Numbered from the stretch's first letter, positions 1-8,896 are shown. The stretch is DNA of 64,000 nt from Bifidobacterium choladohabitans (GCF_016102005.1 NZ_JACFPL010000003.1:1-64000), one strand, 5' to 3'. Notes: generated from the letters alone by a model not told the origin. Made by a program: numbers and translations.

Positions 1-50
1 ACCCCGCAAGGGGCGGAGCCGACCGGCACTAATGGTCGAGGACAACACAA
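1..50 (+). rRNA. rrl: 23S rRNA, 3' end (partial)
   Basis: The first bases carry the conserved end of bacterial 23S rRNA: a gggcggagccgaccggcac tract followed by taatggtcgagg, the usual helix 98 to 101 region just before the mature 3' end. The rest of the gene lies upstream of the window. The exact mature end is not visible, so the right border is approximate. It is followed by a 5S gene and a terminator, which fits the distal end of an rRNA operon. Confidence 0.85.
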
Positions 51-222
51 CACCCACCCCCCTGGAGGGGTGGCGGCATCAACCCTACTGCGGATACGAC
101 CTGCGGCAATGAGCATGGAACGGCCACAGGCGATCGACAACGGAACACGCGTCCACCATCCGGTCCCCGAACCACCAGAAGACCCCGGACCCCCGGAAGG
201 GGGGACGGCAGAATTGAAGATT

Positions 223-339
223 CGCGGCGGTCATGGCCTGGGGGAGACGCCCGGTCCCATTCCGAACCCGGAAGCTAAGACCCAGCACGGCAATGGTACT
301 GCACCCGGAAGAGTGTGGGAGAGTAGCACACCGCCGCCA
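223..339 (+). rRNA. rrf: 5S rRNA
   Basis: The segment starts with gcggcggt and ends with the complementary ccgccgc, giving helix I. Inside are the 5S hallmarks: the cccggtcccattccgaaccc loop region, gaagctaag, and the gggagagtag tract near the 3' end. Its length of about 117 nt is normal. It lies about 170 nt after the 23S end and just before a strong terminator, so it is the last gene of the rRNA operon. The borders may be off by one or two bases. Confidence 0.93.
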
Positions 340-354
340 TTACACGGAAATATC

Positions 355-397
355 GGAGGCATCTTCAGGAGGAAATCCTGAAGATGCCTCCTTTTTT
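355..397 (+). terminator. Rho-independent terminator of the rRNA operon
   Basis: A perfect 16-bp stem (355-370 with 376-391) around a 5-nt ggaaa loop is followed directly by six T residues (392-397). This is a textbook intrinsic terminator 16 nt after the 5S gene. The 260 nt between it and the next gene (398-657) show no other feature I can support. Confidence 0.95.
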
Positions 398-663
398 CAT
401 ATTTGCATTTGCCACAGGCCTTAAGAGTCTTCCTCATTACACGATTCTCAAAGAAAATCCATGGAATCTGGTTTAACGGAATACGAAAGGCACGCACGTA
501 CCCAGGCTGTCTTGCACGTAACCGGTCTGCGATTTGATATTCGAAAGCATTGATCCGGAACCCCTGGTTTGCTTTGCCGCCTGTTGTTCACGGCCCGGGA
601 CACCTAGAATGAAAAGCAGCCAAATCAGGCATGCAAACACATAGACAACGAAAGTGGATGAGC

Positions 664-1323
664 ATGAGCACAAGAATCATTCTTGTAGGAGCCACCGGCA
701 GAGTGGGTGCATTGGTCCTCGAGGACCTGGTCCGTGCCGGACATGAGGTAGTGGCATGCGCACGAGGAGCCTCGAAGATTCCGGCCAGCCAGCAGGTGGA
801 GTCCATGACACTGGACCTGCGCGACCCGCTCTCCCAGATAACCGACGCATTCCGTAAGACGCAAGCGGATGCCGTTGTCTTCACCGCAGGCTCGCGCGGC
901 AAGGACATCAACCAGATCGACGCCCTGGGAGCCATGAAGACCATAGAGGCCGCCAAAGCGGTCGGCATTACTAGGTACGTCATGCTGGGAGCCATGTACG
1001 CAGCCGACTGGCTGCGCTGGGAGCAGCCCCAGGTCAAGCCCGCCATTGACGCCCTCGCTGATTACTACGTGACCAAGAACATGGCCGACCAGTACCTGAT
1101 CAGTTCCGGACTGGCCTACACCATCATCGAGCCAGGCAGCCTGACCGAACAGGACGGCACAGGAGCCATCCAGGTAGAGCCGGACGGCCCCGGACCCATA
1201 CCGATCGCGGATGTTGCACAATGTTTGGCCGACTGCGTCGACCTCCCCCAGACCACAGGCAGGGTCTACAACATCATCGCAGGCGGCACGCCCATCAGAC
1301 AGGCCCTGACCGCGACGCGGTGA
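664..1323 (+). CDS. NAD(P)-binding (atypical SDR, NAD-dependent epimerase-like) protein
   Basis: A 219-residue protein with an N-terminal Rossmann fold: after the first beta strand it shows GATGRVG (residues 9-15), the GxxGxxG dinucleotide motif of atypical short-chain dehydrogenases of the YwnB/NmrA type. It lacks the YxxxK catalytic pair of classical SDRs, so it may act as a flavin/biliverdin-reductase-like enzyme or a redox sensor; the substrate is unknown. The ATG at 664 was chosen because an AGTGG element sits 6 nt upstream and the Rossmann strand begins directly after it; in-frame ATGs at 658 and 631 are possible. It stands alone, followed by 195 nt with no gene. Confidence 0.85.
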   Translation: MSTRIILVGATGRVGALVLEDLVRAGHEVVACARGASKIPASQQVESMTLDLRDPLSQITDAFRKTQADAVVFTAGSRGKDINQIDALGAMKTIEAAKAVGITRYVMLGAMYAADWLRWEQPQVKPAIDALADYYVTKNMADQYLISSGLAYTIIEPGSLTEQDGTGAIQVEPDGPGPIPIADVAQCLADCVDLPQTTGRVYNIIAGGTPIRQALTATR

Positions 1324-1518
1324 CAGACCCTGCCAATTCTTCAAGAGCAGCTCGGACGCCGGACGACGCCAAGCCGAAACGTGTATATACAGTAACGGTA
1401 ATGGTACCTTGGTTGCAATGCTTGTCGCTGCTGATCGCGCGCTTGCACACTGCGCCCCTGTGATCTTCGGGAAGATGCGGTTGGCTTGGATACAGGGAGG
1501 ATCTTAAGGAGGTCGTCG

Positions 1519-2271
1519 ATGAACATCACCAATTTTCGGGATCTGGGTGGCATGCGGACCATCCATGGCCGCCGGGTCCGTCCCCACGGGTTCATCCGGT
1601 CCGGGCAGCTGGTCGGCCTGGACGAGGAGACCAGGAGGGATCTGGTCGACCGCTACCGGGTGACGCAGGTCGTGGACTTCCGAAGGCCCTTCGAGATACA
1701 GGAAAGTCCGGACGACAGGATCGACGGTGTGACCTTTACCAACATTGATCTGCTGGAGCAAAGTGGTACCAACGGCGCTAGCTTGGACGATTTCGCCTCG
1801 CTGGGTTTAGCGGATCAGGTCAACGGCCACATGCTGAATGTCTACCATGACCTAGTCATGAATTCTGCGGCCCAGCAGGGGTATGGGAAGTTCCTGCGCA
1901 TTGTCGTGGGCAACACCCAGGGGGCCACGCTCTTCCACTGCTTTGCCGGCAAGGACCGGACCGGGTTCGCCGCGGCCCTGGTGCTCTGGCTGCTGGAGGT
2001 GGACGACGACCGGATATTCGCTGACTATCTGAAGACCAACCAGGAGAGGGTCGCGGCCAACAATCAATTGCTGGACCAGTTCCGCGCCAAAGGCTTCGAC
2101 CAGGATTCACTGGACGCACTGCAGATTGCGCTCTGCGTCAAGAAAGAATACCTGGCTCATGCCCAACAGACCATGCTCGAGGCATACGGCGATGTCTTCG
2201 CCTACGCCCAGCAGGCTCTAGGGTTCGGACCCGACCAGGTGGAGGCCCTGCGCAGCAACCTGCTGGAATAA
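1519..2271 (+). CDS. Tyrosine-protein phosphatase (IphP/PTP-like)
   Basis: A 250-residue cytoplasmic protein. It opens with NFRDLGGM, the strand typical of IphP-like dual-specificity phosphatases, and carries the P-loop signature HCFAGKDRTG with nucleophilic Cys141 and phosphate-binding Arg147 (CX5R). The family removes phosphate from phosphotyrosine or, in some members, phosphoinositides; the target here is unknown. The ATG at 1519 follows a strong AAGGAGG at 1506-1512, which decides the start over an upstream in-frame codon. The aldo/keto reductase begins about 70 nt downstream on the same strand, so co-transcription is possible. Identification of the family is firm, the substrate is not. 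Confidence 0.92.
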   Translation: MNITNFRDLGGMRTIHGRRVRPHGFIRSGQLVGLDEETRRDLVDRYRVTQVVDFRRPFEIQESPDDRIDGVTFTNIDLLEQSGTNGASLDDFASLGLADQVNGHMLNVYHDLVMNSAAQQGYGKFLRIVVGNTQGATLFHCFAGKDRTGFAAALVLWLLEVDDDRIFADYLKTNQERVAANNQLLDQFRAKGFDQDSLDALQIALCVKKEYLAHAQQTMLEAYGDVFAYAQQALGFGPDQVEALRSNLLE

Positions 2272-2339
2272 CCGCACAGGGCTTGAGCTGGCTGGGACGG
2301 GTAGACTCGAGCCTAGACGTCTATTACGAGGAGGACATT

Positions 2340-3278
2340 GTGCGATACATGAATTTAGGACGGTCAGGATTCCGGGCCTCCCGTGTGGCCCTGGGGGTCA
2401 TGCGGATCGATCAGAAGAGCCGCGAGGAAGCGCGGACCATTGTGGAGACGGCCATGAATGCGGGCGTGGACTTCTTCGACACGGCAGATTGCTACCACGC
2501 CGGGGCCAGCAGCCGTGCCTTGGGACAAGCTTTGAAGGATCTGAGCGTAGACCGGGACAGCGTGGGCATCCAGACCAAGTTCGGCATCTTCCGCAACCCG
2601 GACAGCGACCAGATCACCCGCTATGACTTCTCCAAGGATCATCTGCTGAAGGCCCTGGATGAGGAGCTGGTCAACCTGCAGACCGACCACGTCGACTTCG
2701 TGCTCCTGCACCGGCCCGACACCCTGGTCGACTTGGATGATCTGGCAGAAGCTTTCAATGAACTGCAGTCCAGCGGGAAGGTTCGACACTTCGGCGTCAG
2801 CAATGTCAACCCCATGCAGGTGGAGCTGCTGCAGAGCGCTGTAAGTCAGCGGCTGGAGGTCAACCAGCTGCAGTTCGGTCTGGGACATACCGGCATGGTC
2901 GACCAGGAGATTCACGTCAATATGGGCGACGACCCCAGCCTGGACCATGATGGCGGTCTTCTGGCCTATTCGCGGCTCAAGTCCATGACCATTCAGGCCT
3001 GGAGCCCCTTCCAGACCGGATACTTCGACGGTGTCTTCCTGGACAATCCCCGCTATCCTGAACTCAACGCCGAGCTGGACAAACTGGCCAAGCAGCATGG
3101 AGTGGCCAAGAGCGCTATTGCTGTGGCCTGGATTCTGCGGCATCCCGCCGGCATACAGGTACTCCTGGGATCCATGAACCCTGAGCGCATCACCCAGATG
3201 GCCGCTGGTGCGGATGTGGATCTGACAGCTCAGGAATGGTACGACCTCTATCTCAGCGCAGGTCACGACCTGCCCTGA
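2340..3278 (+). CDS. Aldo/keto reductase (YdhF-like)
   Basis: A 312-residue NADPH-dependent oxidoreductase of the aldo/keto reductase superfamily, a cytoplasmic TIM barrel. The catalytic tetrad can be read: Asp47 and Tyr52 (FFDTADCYH), Lys80 (QTKFG) and His124 (LLHRPD). The C-terminal part has LLGSMNPERI, the phosphate-binding region for the nicotinamide cofactor. The layout and the DDPSLDHDGGLLAYSR stretch resemble Escherichia coli YdhF and relatives, whose physiological substrate is unknown. A GAGGAGG at 2328-2334 stands 5 nt before the GTG at 2340 and too far from the ATG at 2349, so GTG is preferred. Confidence 0.92.
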   Translation: MRYMNLGRSGFRASRVALGVMRIDQKSREEARTIVETAMNAGVDFFDTADCYHAGASSRALGQALKDLSVDRDSVGIQTKFGIFRNPDSDQITRYDFSKDHLLKALDEELVNLQTDHVDFVLLHRPDTLVDLDDLAEAFNELQSSGKVRHFGVSNVNPMQVELLQSAVSQRLEVNQLQFGLGHTGMVDQEIHVNMGDDPSLDHDGGLLAYSRLKSMTIQAWSPFQTGYFDGVFLDNPRYPELNAELDKLAKQHGVAKSAIAVAWILRHPAGIQVLLGSMNPERITQMAAGADVDLTAQEWYDLYLSAGHDLP

Positions 3279-3484
3279 TCCCCTTGCATGGTCGCTCACG
3301 TCCGCCCGGGGTCTGCCTGGGTTTACCGTTTCAGGTTATGAAGGATTGTGCCCTGCCAGTCTGATCTTGCATTGATTTTCTCGCGTCATCTGGCAGGGCT
3401 TGCCTGTCTGGGCATCGGGCGCCGTGAGTGCAAAAGTTGCACAGAAGGATAGTCGGATCGGTTTCGAGGTAGTCGTACGCTGTC

Positions 3485-3736
3485 ATGCATTATTTCACCC
3501 CACGACGTTGCGCTGTTACGTCCAAGATCATGTATCACGATCGGGTCAAGGCCCAGCAGGCCGCCGACCGCAGCATGGTCGAACGCGACGTTCTTCTATG
3601 GGTCTACCGCTGTGACTACTGCGGTAGCTGGCATCTGACCAGCCACGAGCCGGGCTCCTACCAGCGCATGAGGGCAGTCTCGCGAGCTTCGAAACCACAC
3701 AGCCGCAAACGTGGGTACAAGCCTCGTCGCAGGTGA
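3485..3736 (+). CDS. Small basic CxxC protein, hypothetical
   Basis: An 83-residue, strongly basic protein. Residues 41-53 read YRCDYCGSWHLTS, with Cys43, Cys46 and His50, a short zinc-ribbon-like knuckle that I recognise from many small actinobacterial and phage hypothetical proteins. The C terminus is rich in Arg and Lys (SRKRGYKPRRR), suggesting nucleic-acid contact. No strong ribosome site precedes the ATG (a GAGG lies about 17 nt upstream). Function unknown; that it is a real gene rests on the conserved CxxCxxxHLTS pattern. Confidence 0.65.
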   Translation: MHYFTPRRCAVTSKIMYHDRVKAQQAADRSMVERDVLLWVYRCDYCGSWHLTSHEPGSYQRMRAVSRASKPHSRKRGYKPRRR

Positions 3737-3812
3737 GGCAGTCATTGCCCTGCAGCCCATGCATTCCTGGTGATTACCAAGCTGATTCTGGTTGATTCTG
3801 GTTGATTCCGCC

Positions 3813-3860
3813 GGCCCCGAGCAGCAAGATTGGATTCCGTTGATCTCGCTGCTCGGGGCC
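3813..3860. terminator. Bidirectional terminator-like hairpin between convergent genes
   Basis: A perfect 13-bp inverted repeat (ggccccgagcagc at 3813-3825, gctgctcggggcc at 3848-3860) with a 22-nt loop lies between the rightward CxxC gene and the leftward nitroreductase. There is no long T run, but the place and strength fit a shared transcription end. Just before it (3781-3808) the 10-base unit gattctggtt is repeated in tandem. Confidence 0.6.
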
Positions 3861-3945
3861 GATCGGACTTTATCCCTCCACCAACCAGGCCGGTGAGCTT
3901 GTCGGGTGGGCCATACGCCTGTGCGGCTGGCAGGGATTTCGTTGC

Positions 3946-4764
3946 CTAGCAGGCCGGGTCGAAGCCCTGCCGGCGGATCGAATCCAGCATGGGTTCATGG
4001 CCGGAGGCAGGGTTACGAACCTTGTCGGCCATTATGGCGCTGAATGAGCGGTGGGGATCGTCCATGTGCCGGATGTCGCGATAATAGCGGGTGACCGTCT
4101 GGTCGAAGTCGGCCAGGGCATCCTTCATGTCTGCATCATCTTCGGCCAGCTGATAGGTGTTGGTAAAGATTTGTGCCTGACGAGGCATCCTTGGCTTGGG
4201 ATCCGGATCCTGGGCCGGGTGACCGATGGCAAGACCCAGCACCGGATAGACCAGTTTGGGTAGTTTCAGCAAATCGATCAATTTGTTCGTGTCATTGATG
4301 ACGCTGCCCAGAATGACTCCGCCCAGGCCCAGCGCGTTGGCGGCGGTCTCCATGGCATGCAGGGCCAGGACAGCATCGTTCTGCGACTGCAGGAAGACAT
4401 AACCGGAGTTGAGCAGGGTGGTATCCGGGTCCAGATCATCGGCGAATCGTCGGACCAGGTCGGCATTGCGACGCTGGTCCGCCAGGAAGATGTAGAGCAG
4501 CGGGGCTTCGGCTACATAGCGCTGATGGGCCATGTCGGCGATGGCAAGTGCCTCATCATGATCCGTTACTCTGATGGCCGACCATTCATGGAAGTAGCGG
4601 CTGGTCGCAGCGTGTTGGGCCGCCTGCTCAAGCAGGGCGACGGTCTGTTCGTCAACGGGTTCGTCTGTGAATCCGCGGATGGAACGTCGCTCTAGCAAGG
4701 TCCGTATGGTGGGATTGTCGGCCGGATTCGTGGCCGGGGTTTTCTGCGCGTTTGATAAGGTCAT
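3946..4764 (-). CDS. NADPH-dependent nitroreductase/FMN reductase (NfsA-like)
   Basis: A 272-residue flavoprotein of the nitroreductase superfamily. The N terminus has TLLERRSIRGFTDEPV, the FMN-phosphate-binding RRSxRxF motif, and the middle has ALGLGGVILGSV followed by VLGLAIGHPAQ, the second FMN contact and the start of the extended C-terminal part seen in NfsA/NfsB-type NADPH oxidoreductases. It probably reduces quinones, flavins or nitro compounds in the cytoplasm. The ATG at 4764 was chosen; an in-frame TTG at 4794 would add ten residues, and neither has a convincing ribosome site. It converges on the gene to its left across a hairpin. Confidence 0.88.
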   Translation of the reverse strand: MTLSNAQKTPATNPADNPTIRTLLERRSIRGFTDEPVDEQTVALLEQAAQHAATSRYFHEWSAIRVTDHDEALAIADMAHQRYVAEAPLLYIFLADQRRNADLVRRFADDLDPDTTLLNSGYVFLQSQNDAVLALHAMETAANALGLGGVILGSVINDTNKLIDLLKLPKLVYPVLGLAIGHPAQDPDPKPRMPRQAQIFTNTYQLAEDDADMKDALADFDQTVTRYYRDIRHMDDPHRSFSAIMADKVRNPASGHEPMLDSIRRQGFDPAC

Positions 4765-4869
4765 TTTGACATTCTGACCGTCAATGCCTTCCAATGCAAG
4801 ACCTTGTCGTCAAAATCACGCAATCAGCGTTATCAGGCCCATCCTGGCGTCAGTCAGCAGCCTGTGCTT

Positions 4870-5235
4870 TCAGCGCTGATGGCGGCGATCGATCAGAGCC
4901 TGGGAACCACGCTCGAACAGGCCGGAGACCAGCGCGGTGACGGCTGCCGACAGAACGCCGAAGAGTAGGCCGGCGGTAGCGCTCTCCTGTTCCTCTTCGG
5001 GGTTGTCCACGCCTCCGTTGCGCTTGCGGACCAGTCCGCTCCAGAAGGCCTGGAAGAGTTTGCCTGCCAGCAATGCAGCGATGCTGGGAAGCGCGAACTT
5101 GACCAACTTGTCTGTCAGCGAGTCCGGGTCCGATTCAATCGAGTTGCGCATGTCATTCACCTTGCCGTCCACCTGATGAAGCATGCCGACCACTTGGTCG
5201 GCCATCCCGCCAGGTTCCCGTCCTGAGTCCGTCAT
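4870..5235 (-). CDS. DUF4235 membrane protein
   Basis: A 121-residue protein with a soluble N-terminal half and two predicted membrane segments: around LPSIAALLAGKLFQAFWSGL and around TAGLLFGVLSAAVTALVSGLF, separated by an acidic loop (NPEEEQES). This arrangement, with VRKRNG after the first segment, is that of DUF4235, common in actinobacteria and of unknown function. The ATG at 5235 was preferred over upstream codons because the longer reading would run into the divergent histidine phosphatase gene, whose start lies 40 nt away; the two probably share a promoter region. Confidence 0.8.
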   Translation of the reverse strand: MTDSGREPGGMADQVVGMLHQVDGKVNDMRNSIESDPDSLTDKLVKFALPSIAALLAGKLFQAFWSGLVRKRNGGVDNPEEEQESATAGLLFGVLSAAVTALVSGLFERGSQALIDRRHQR

Positions 5236-5275
5236 AGGTCCATTATCCCACACGCATGGGGTTAAAATACCATGC

Positions 5276-5986
5276 ATGGATACTGTGAAAAACGCGGCGG
5301 GCAATGATGCCTCGGCTGAGAGTGAGGGCTACGCCGTGCTGTTACGGCATGGTCAGACTATTTGGAGCAAAACAGGACAGTATACGGGACGCACTGATAT
5401 TCCCTTGACTGACCAAGGGTGTGAGCAAGCTAGAGAGGCTGGTCGGAGGCTGGCCAAAGCCTTCCCCAAGGGCTTTGATGCTGGTTGTGTTTTTTCAAGC
5501 CCCCTGCAACGTGCCAGGCAGACAGCCGAACTGGCCGGCTTTCCTGATCCGACACCGATGGACGAGATTCTGGAGTGGGATTATGGTCCGGCCGAAGGGC
5601 ATCGTCCTCAAGATGTGGTGGCTAGTCTCGGCCGTGACTGGAAACTGTGGGTCGACGGCCCTCAGGCCTTGGGCATCAACGAACTGACTGGTGACCGAGT
5701 GGTCGTTCTGCCTTCAGGCAATCGTGTTCCAGTGCACGTGACCCGCGGTGAAAGTCTGGATCAGGTGGCCGCTCGTGCGCGAGAGATAGTCAAATGGCTT
5801 GAACCCCAGGTATACGCGGGGCGGCATGTGCTCCTGGTGGCGCACGCCCATATCCTGCGCATCCTGACCACGCAGTGGTTGGCCCTGGACCCAAGCAAGG
5901 CCCAGTTGTTCAGGATGAATACGGCGCGTTACGGTGTTCTTGGCATCTACCAGGGAGAACGCGTGCTCAGGCAGTGGAATGTGTGA
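5276..5986 (+). CDS. Histidine phosphatase family protein (phosphoglycerate mutase-like)
   Basis: A 236-residue cytoplasmic phosphatase/mutase. It shows LLRHGQT with catalytic His25 (RHG, residues 24-26), the downstream GRTDIPLTDQG and SSPLQRARQTAELAG patterns with the second phosphate-binding Arg, and the distal HAHILRIL block with His190. The order is that of the branch-1 histidine phosphatase family; the sequence is closer to CobC/PhoE-type broad phosphatases than to glycolytic GpmA. The substrate cannot be told from sequence. The ATG at 5276 follows the short divergent intergenic space with the DUF4235 gene. Confidence 0.88.
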   Translation: MDTVKNAAGNDASAESEGYAVLLRHGQTIWSKTGQYTGRTDIPLTDQGCEQAREAGRRLAKAFPKGFDAGCVFSSPLQRARQTAELAGFPDPTPMDEILEWDYGPAEGHRPQDVVASLGRDWKLWVDGPQALGINELTGDRVVVLPSGNRVPVHVTRGESLDQVAARAREIVKWLEPQVYAGRHVLLVAHAHILRILTTQWLALDPSKAQLFRMNTARYGVLGIYQGERVLRQWNV

Positions 5987-6255
5987 GTCATCATCCGAAT
6001 GGGACTCTCTCGAATATTTGATGCTTCTAGTCTGTTGTCCAGATAGATGCGGTGTGCACAGAACCCGATAAGCTTGTTAGTGCGAGGGCATGTCATCGAT
6101 GGACGGGGACGAAAGACAGGTCGGACACCGCTATCGACCGGTATCATTGCAACTTCAACAATTCAATGATATGAGATGCTGATGCATCCACTGATGTTTC
6201 GGTTGTTGTGACGATTAAGCCCTATGACCGCACAGGATCATTAGGATGGACTGGG

Positions 6256-7317
6256 ATGGTTACATTGCAAGATGTCGCACACGCGGCAGGGGTGTCGATC
6301 GCGACCGCTTCGTGGGCTGTCAATGACAATAAGGATGTCAGAATTCCTGAGGAGACCAAGAAGCGCGTAAGGCGTATAGCGAAGAGCATGGGGTACAGAA
6401 GAAACGCCCTGGCAAGCGGCTTGGCGCGTGGGCGGTCCGACTCAATCGGATTCATCAGTGATGGTGTTGCTACTTCTCCGTTTGCAGGTCAGGTCATCCG
6501 TGGTGCTCAGGATGAGGCTTGGCGCAATGGCAAAATACTGTTGGTGGTCGATACCAACGGCGATTCGCGTATAGAGCACAGCGCGCTTTCATTCATGCTG
6601 GAGAGGCAGGTTGAAGGCATCGTCTATTCCAGTTGGGTGCATCACGAAGTAGTCCCTCCTAAAGAATTAAGGCAGGTCAATTCGGTTCTGGTAAATTGCT
6701 ATGACCGTGACAGTACATACCCGGCAGTCGTGCCAGATGAGGTACAGGGTGGTTTGACCGCAACCAATCTGCTCATTGCTGCGGGTCATAAACGGATAGC
6801 GTTCATCAATCAGTCGGAATCTTCACCTGCTTCGGTTGGGCGTTTGCGGGGATATCGTCAGGCATTGGAACAGGCGCAGATTTCCTTCGACCCCTCCTTG
6901 GTGATTCTTGCCAAGGCCGATCAAGAGGGTGGGTATGGAGCGGTGGACGCGCTGATGAAGACAGGGGCTACTGCGGTATTCTGCCATAACGATAGAACGG
7001 CCATGGGCCTGTACGACGCTTTGAGGGAGCGTGGAGTGCGTGTTCCCGATCATCTTTCGGTCGTTGGGTTCGACAACCAGGAAGTGATTGCGGCCCACCT
7101 TCATCCTGGCCTGACAACCGTGGCTCTTCCCCAATACGATCTCGGTGTACTTGGAGTGCGCATGCTGCTTGAGCCGTCGTCGGACAGGAAACACTCAAAG
7201 GATGCGGAAAGTGTCCCCGCTGTAAGACCAGGGCCCAAGGATTTGCAGGAATATCAGCCGGTGCATGTCTCTTGCCCCTCAGTGGTCAGGCGCTCTATTG
7301 CCGTGCCGGCGCGCTGA
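6256..7317 (+). CDS. LacI-family transcriptional regulator (first)
   Basis: A 353-residue repressor. Residues 1-22 form the LacI helix-turn-helix (VTLQDVAHAAGVSIATAS) followed by the hinge-helix region; the rest is a periplasmic-binding-like sugar sensor domain (SIGFISDGVATSPFAGQVIRG, and later VVGFDNQEVIAAHLHPGLTTV). The ATG at 6256 has AGGATGG about 6 nt upstream; the long upstream in-frame extension is not needed by the domain. It sits ahead of a GH32-like gene and an ABC importer, each preceded by a similar LacI-type operator, so it most likely represses both in the absence of their sugar. The recognition helix reads IATASWAV rather than the common IATVSRAL, a slightly unusual form. Confidence 0.92.
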   Translation: MVTLQDVAHAAGVSIATASWAVNDNKDVRIPEETKKRVRRIAKSMGYRRNALASGLARGRSDSIGFISDGVATSPFAGQVIRGAQDEAWRNGKILLVVDTNGDSRIEHSALSFMLERQVEGIVYSSWVHHEVVPPKELRQVNSVLVNCYDRDSTYPAVVPDEVQGGLTATNLLIAAGHKRIAFINQSESSPASVGRLRGYRQALEQAQISFDPSLVILAKADQEGGYGAVDALMKTGATAVFCHNDRTAMGLYDALRERGVRVPDHLSVVGFDNQEVIAAHLHPGLTTVALPQYDLGVLGVRMLLEPSSDRKHSKDAESVPAVRPGPKDLQEYQPVHVSCPSVVRRSIAVPAR

Positions 7318-7384
7318 CGGTTTTACTTAATAAGTAGGCCTTGCACTCAGCAACACATCCGCCTGCGACAGGCTGGACCGTGAT

Positions 7385-7412
7385 TTGACAAAAACAGGGA
7401 AGCAGCTATTCT
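7385..7412 (+). promoter_or_regulatory. Sigma-70-type promoter of the GH32-like gene
   Basis: TTGACA (7385-7390), a 16-nt spacer and TATTCT (7407-7412). A LacI-type operator begins 7 nt after the -10 box, over the expected transcription start, an arrangement that gives simple repression by blocking RNA polymerase. Confidence 0.65.
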
Positions 7413-7418
7413 GGATAG

Positions 7419-7436
7419 TGCTTAAGCGATTAAACA
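7419..7436. promoter_or_regulatory. LacI-type operator (cluster 1, site A)
   Basis: TGCTTAAGCGATTAAACA contains the imperfect palindrome TTAAGCGATTAA with a central CG, the usual LacI-family form. Its first ten bases are identical to site B at 8958-8975, in front of the ABC genes. Its likely ligand is the LacI regulator encoded just upstream. Confidence 0.65.
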
Positions 7437-7504
7437 AGGGAGAATAATCGCAGATTCATCGATCACGGCTGATCGAAACGACAAGAACAGATTGGATTGA
7501 CTCA

Positions 7505-8896
7505 GTGAACACGCTATACTATCAAGCCCCGGGATATTGGGTGGGGGATTGTATGCCTTTCGGCGAGGGCGACACCTTTTACATCTTCCACCAACGCGAC
7601 GATAGGGATCCTGAGCCGTTAGGAAAGCCGTTCGGGTGGTCCCTGGTTACTACAAAGGACTTCATCCATTATGAAGATCATGGCGTGGTAATCCCACACG
7701 GTGGTGAGCATGATCAGGATCAGTTCATTTATGCCGGCTCTGTTTGCAAAGTCGATGATCGCTACCACATCATTTACACCGGCTACAACAGAAATATCGA
7801 GAACGAAGGAGGGCTTTCTCAGGTTCCGATGCATGCTGTCAGCAGCGACCTGTATCACTGGCGCAAAGTGGGCGAACCATTGCCCTTCCTGCCTCAAGAT
7901 GGGTATGACCCTTCTGATTGGAGAGATCCTTGGGTGACCAGGGATGATGAGCAAGACCGGTATCTGGTCTTGCTGGGCGCTCGACAGCCCGGTCCGAAGA
8001 CAAGACGAACCGGCAGGACAGTCTGCTTTTCATCGCCGGATTTCGTGAACTGGAAATTCGAGGGCGATTTTTGGGCCCCGGACTTGTATACGATGCACGA
8101 GATGCCGGACCTGTTCAAAATGGGAGACTGGTGGTATCACATAGTCACCGAGTACAGCGATAGGCACGGGATGACCTATAGGATGTCGAGGAGCTTGAAC
8201 GGGCCTTGGCTGCAGCCGCCGGACGACGGTCTGGAAGGAAGCGCATATTATGCCGCACGAACCTTCGCACTGAACGGCCATCGTATACTGTTCGGCTGGG
8301 TTGGGACCAAGGAAGGGGATCAGGACACTGGCAATTATGAATGGGGCGGCACATTCGTGCCTCATGAAATCTTCCAGCGGCCGGATCATACTTTAGGCGT
8401 TAAGCCAGTCAATACGCTCTGGGACGGTTTTGTCGATCGGAAGCCCATCGATGACTTTGCCATGCAAGGTGACGATGGCAGAGTGCAACATAGGATTGCC
8501 GACCATCTTGGCAGTCCTTTTGCCTTTGAAGCCGATGTCAGATTCGCCCCTTCCACTCGCTCCTTCGGGGTCGTCTTGGAGGAGGATCCGGAGACCGAAG
8601 CAGGCTATCAGTTCCTGTGCAAGGTTGACGAGAACCGATGCACGTTTGAGGGAAGTCCGAACTTTCCCTGGTTCAACACTATGAATATAGGTCTGACCAG
8701 ACCTGTGCGCCTGGATGCAGGCAGCACCCATCACTTGCAAGTCGTTGTGGACGATACGATTGCCACCTTATACATTGACGGGGTGGCCTTGAGCACCAGA
8801 ATGTACCGGTCCAGCGGTGGGTCCGTCGGTATGTTCGTAACCGACGGTTCTCTCAAACTCTCGAATGCTTGGATATCAAATACGGTAAGGAGATGA
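7505..8896 (+). CDS. GH32-like glycoside hydrolase (clan GH-J)
   Basis: A 463-residue intracellular enzyme without signal peptide. The five-bladed propeller motifs of clan GH-J can be followed: Asp15 in YWVGDCMPFGEGDTFYIFHQ at the nucleophile position (the usual form is WMNDPNG), WRDPWV with Asp141 (RDP transition-state stabiliser) and HEMPDLF with Glu199 (acid/base). Residues from about 340 on form a beta-sandwich resembling the GH32 C-terminal domain (LYIDGVALSTRMY). It would hydrolyse a fructoside or a related furanoside brought in by the adjacent ABC importer; the altered first motif means sucrose activity should not be assumed. The GTG start has only a weak ribosome site. Confidence 0.75.
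   Translation: MNTLYYQAPGYWVGDCMPFGEGDTFYIFHQRDDRDPEPLGKPFGWSLVTTKDFIHYEDHGVVIPHGGEHDQDQFIYAGSVCKVDDRYHIIYTGYNRNIENEGGLSQVPMHAVSSDLYHWRKVGEPLPFLPQDGYDPSDWRDPWVTRDDEQDRYLVLLGARQPGPKTRRTGRTVCFSSPDFVNWKFEGDFWAPDLYTMHEMPDLFKMGDWWYHIVTEYSDRHGMTYRMSRSLNGPWLQPPDDGLEGSAYYAARTFALNGHRILFGWVGTKEGDQDTGNYEWGGTFVPHEIFQRPDHTLGVKPVNTLWDGFVDRKPIDDFAMQGDDGRVQHRIADHLGSPFAFEADVRFAPSTRSFGVVLEEDPETEAGYQFLCKVDENRCTFEGSPNFPWFNTMNIGLTRPVRLDAGSTHHLQVVVDDTIATLYIDGVALSTRMYRSSGGSVGMFVTDGSLKLSNAWISNTVRR

Noticed and set aside
631-663. Longer start for the NAD(P)-binding protein
   Set aside because: Residues before the Rossmann strand would be charged and unstructured, and the 631 ATG has no ribosome site.
1382-1391. Perfect palindrome TGTATATACA before the tyrosine phosphatase
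   Set aside because: Too short and AT-simple, without a matching second site or a clear promoter.
3781-3808. Tandem copies of gattctggtt as a possible CRISPR or iteron
   Set aside because: Fewer than three full units, no spacers; simple local duplication.
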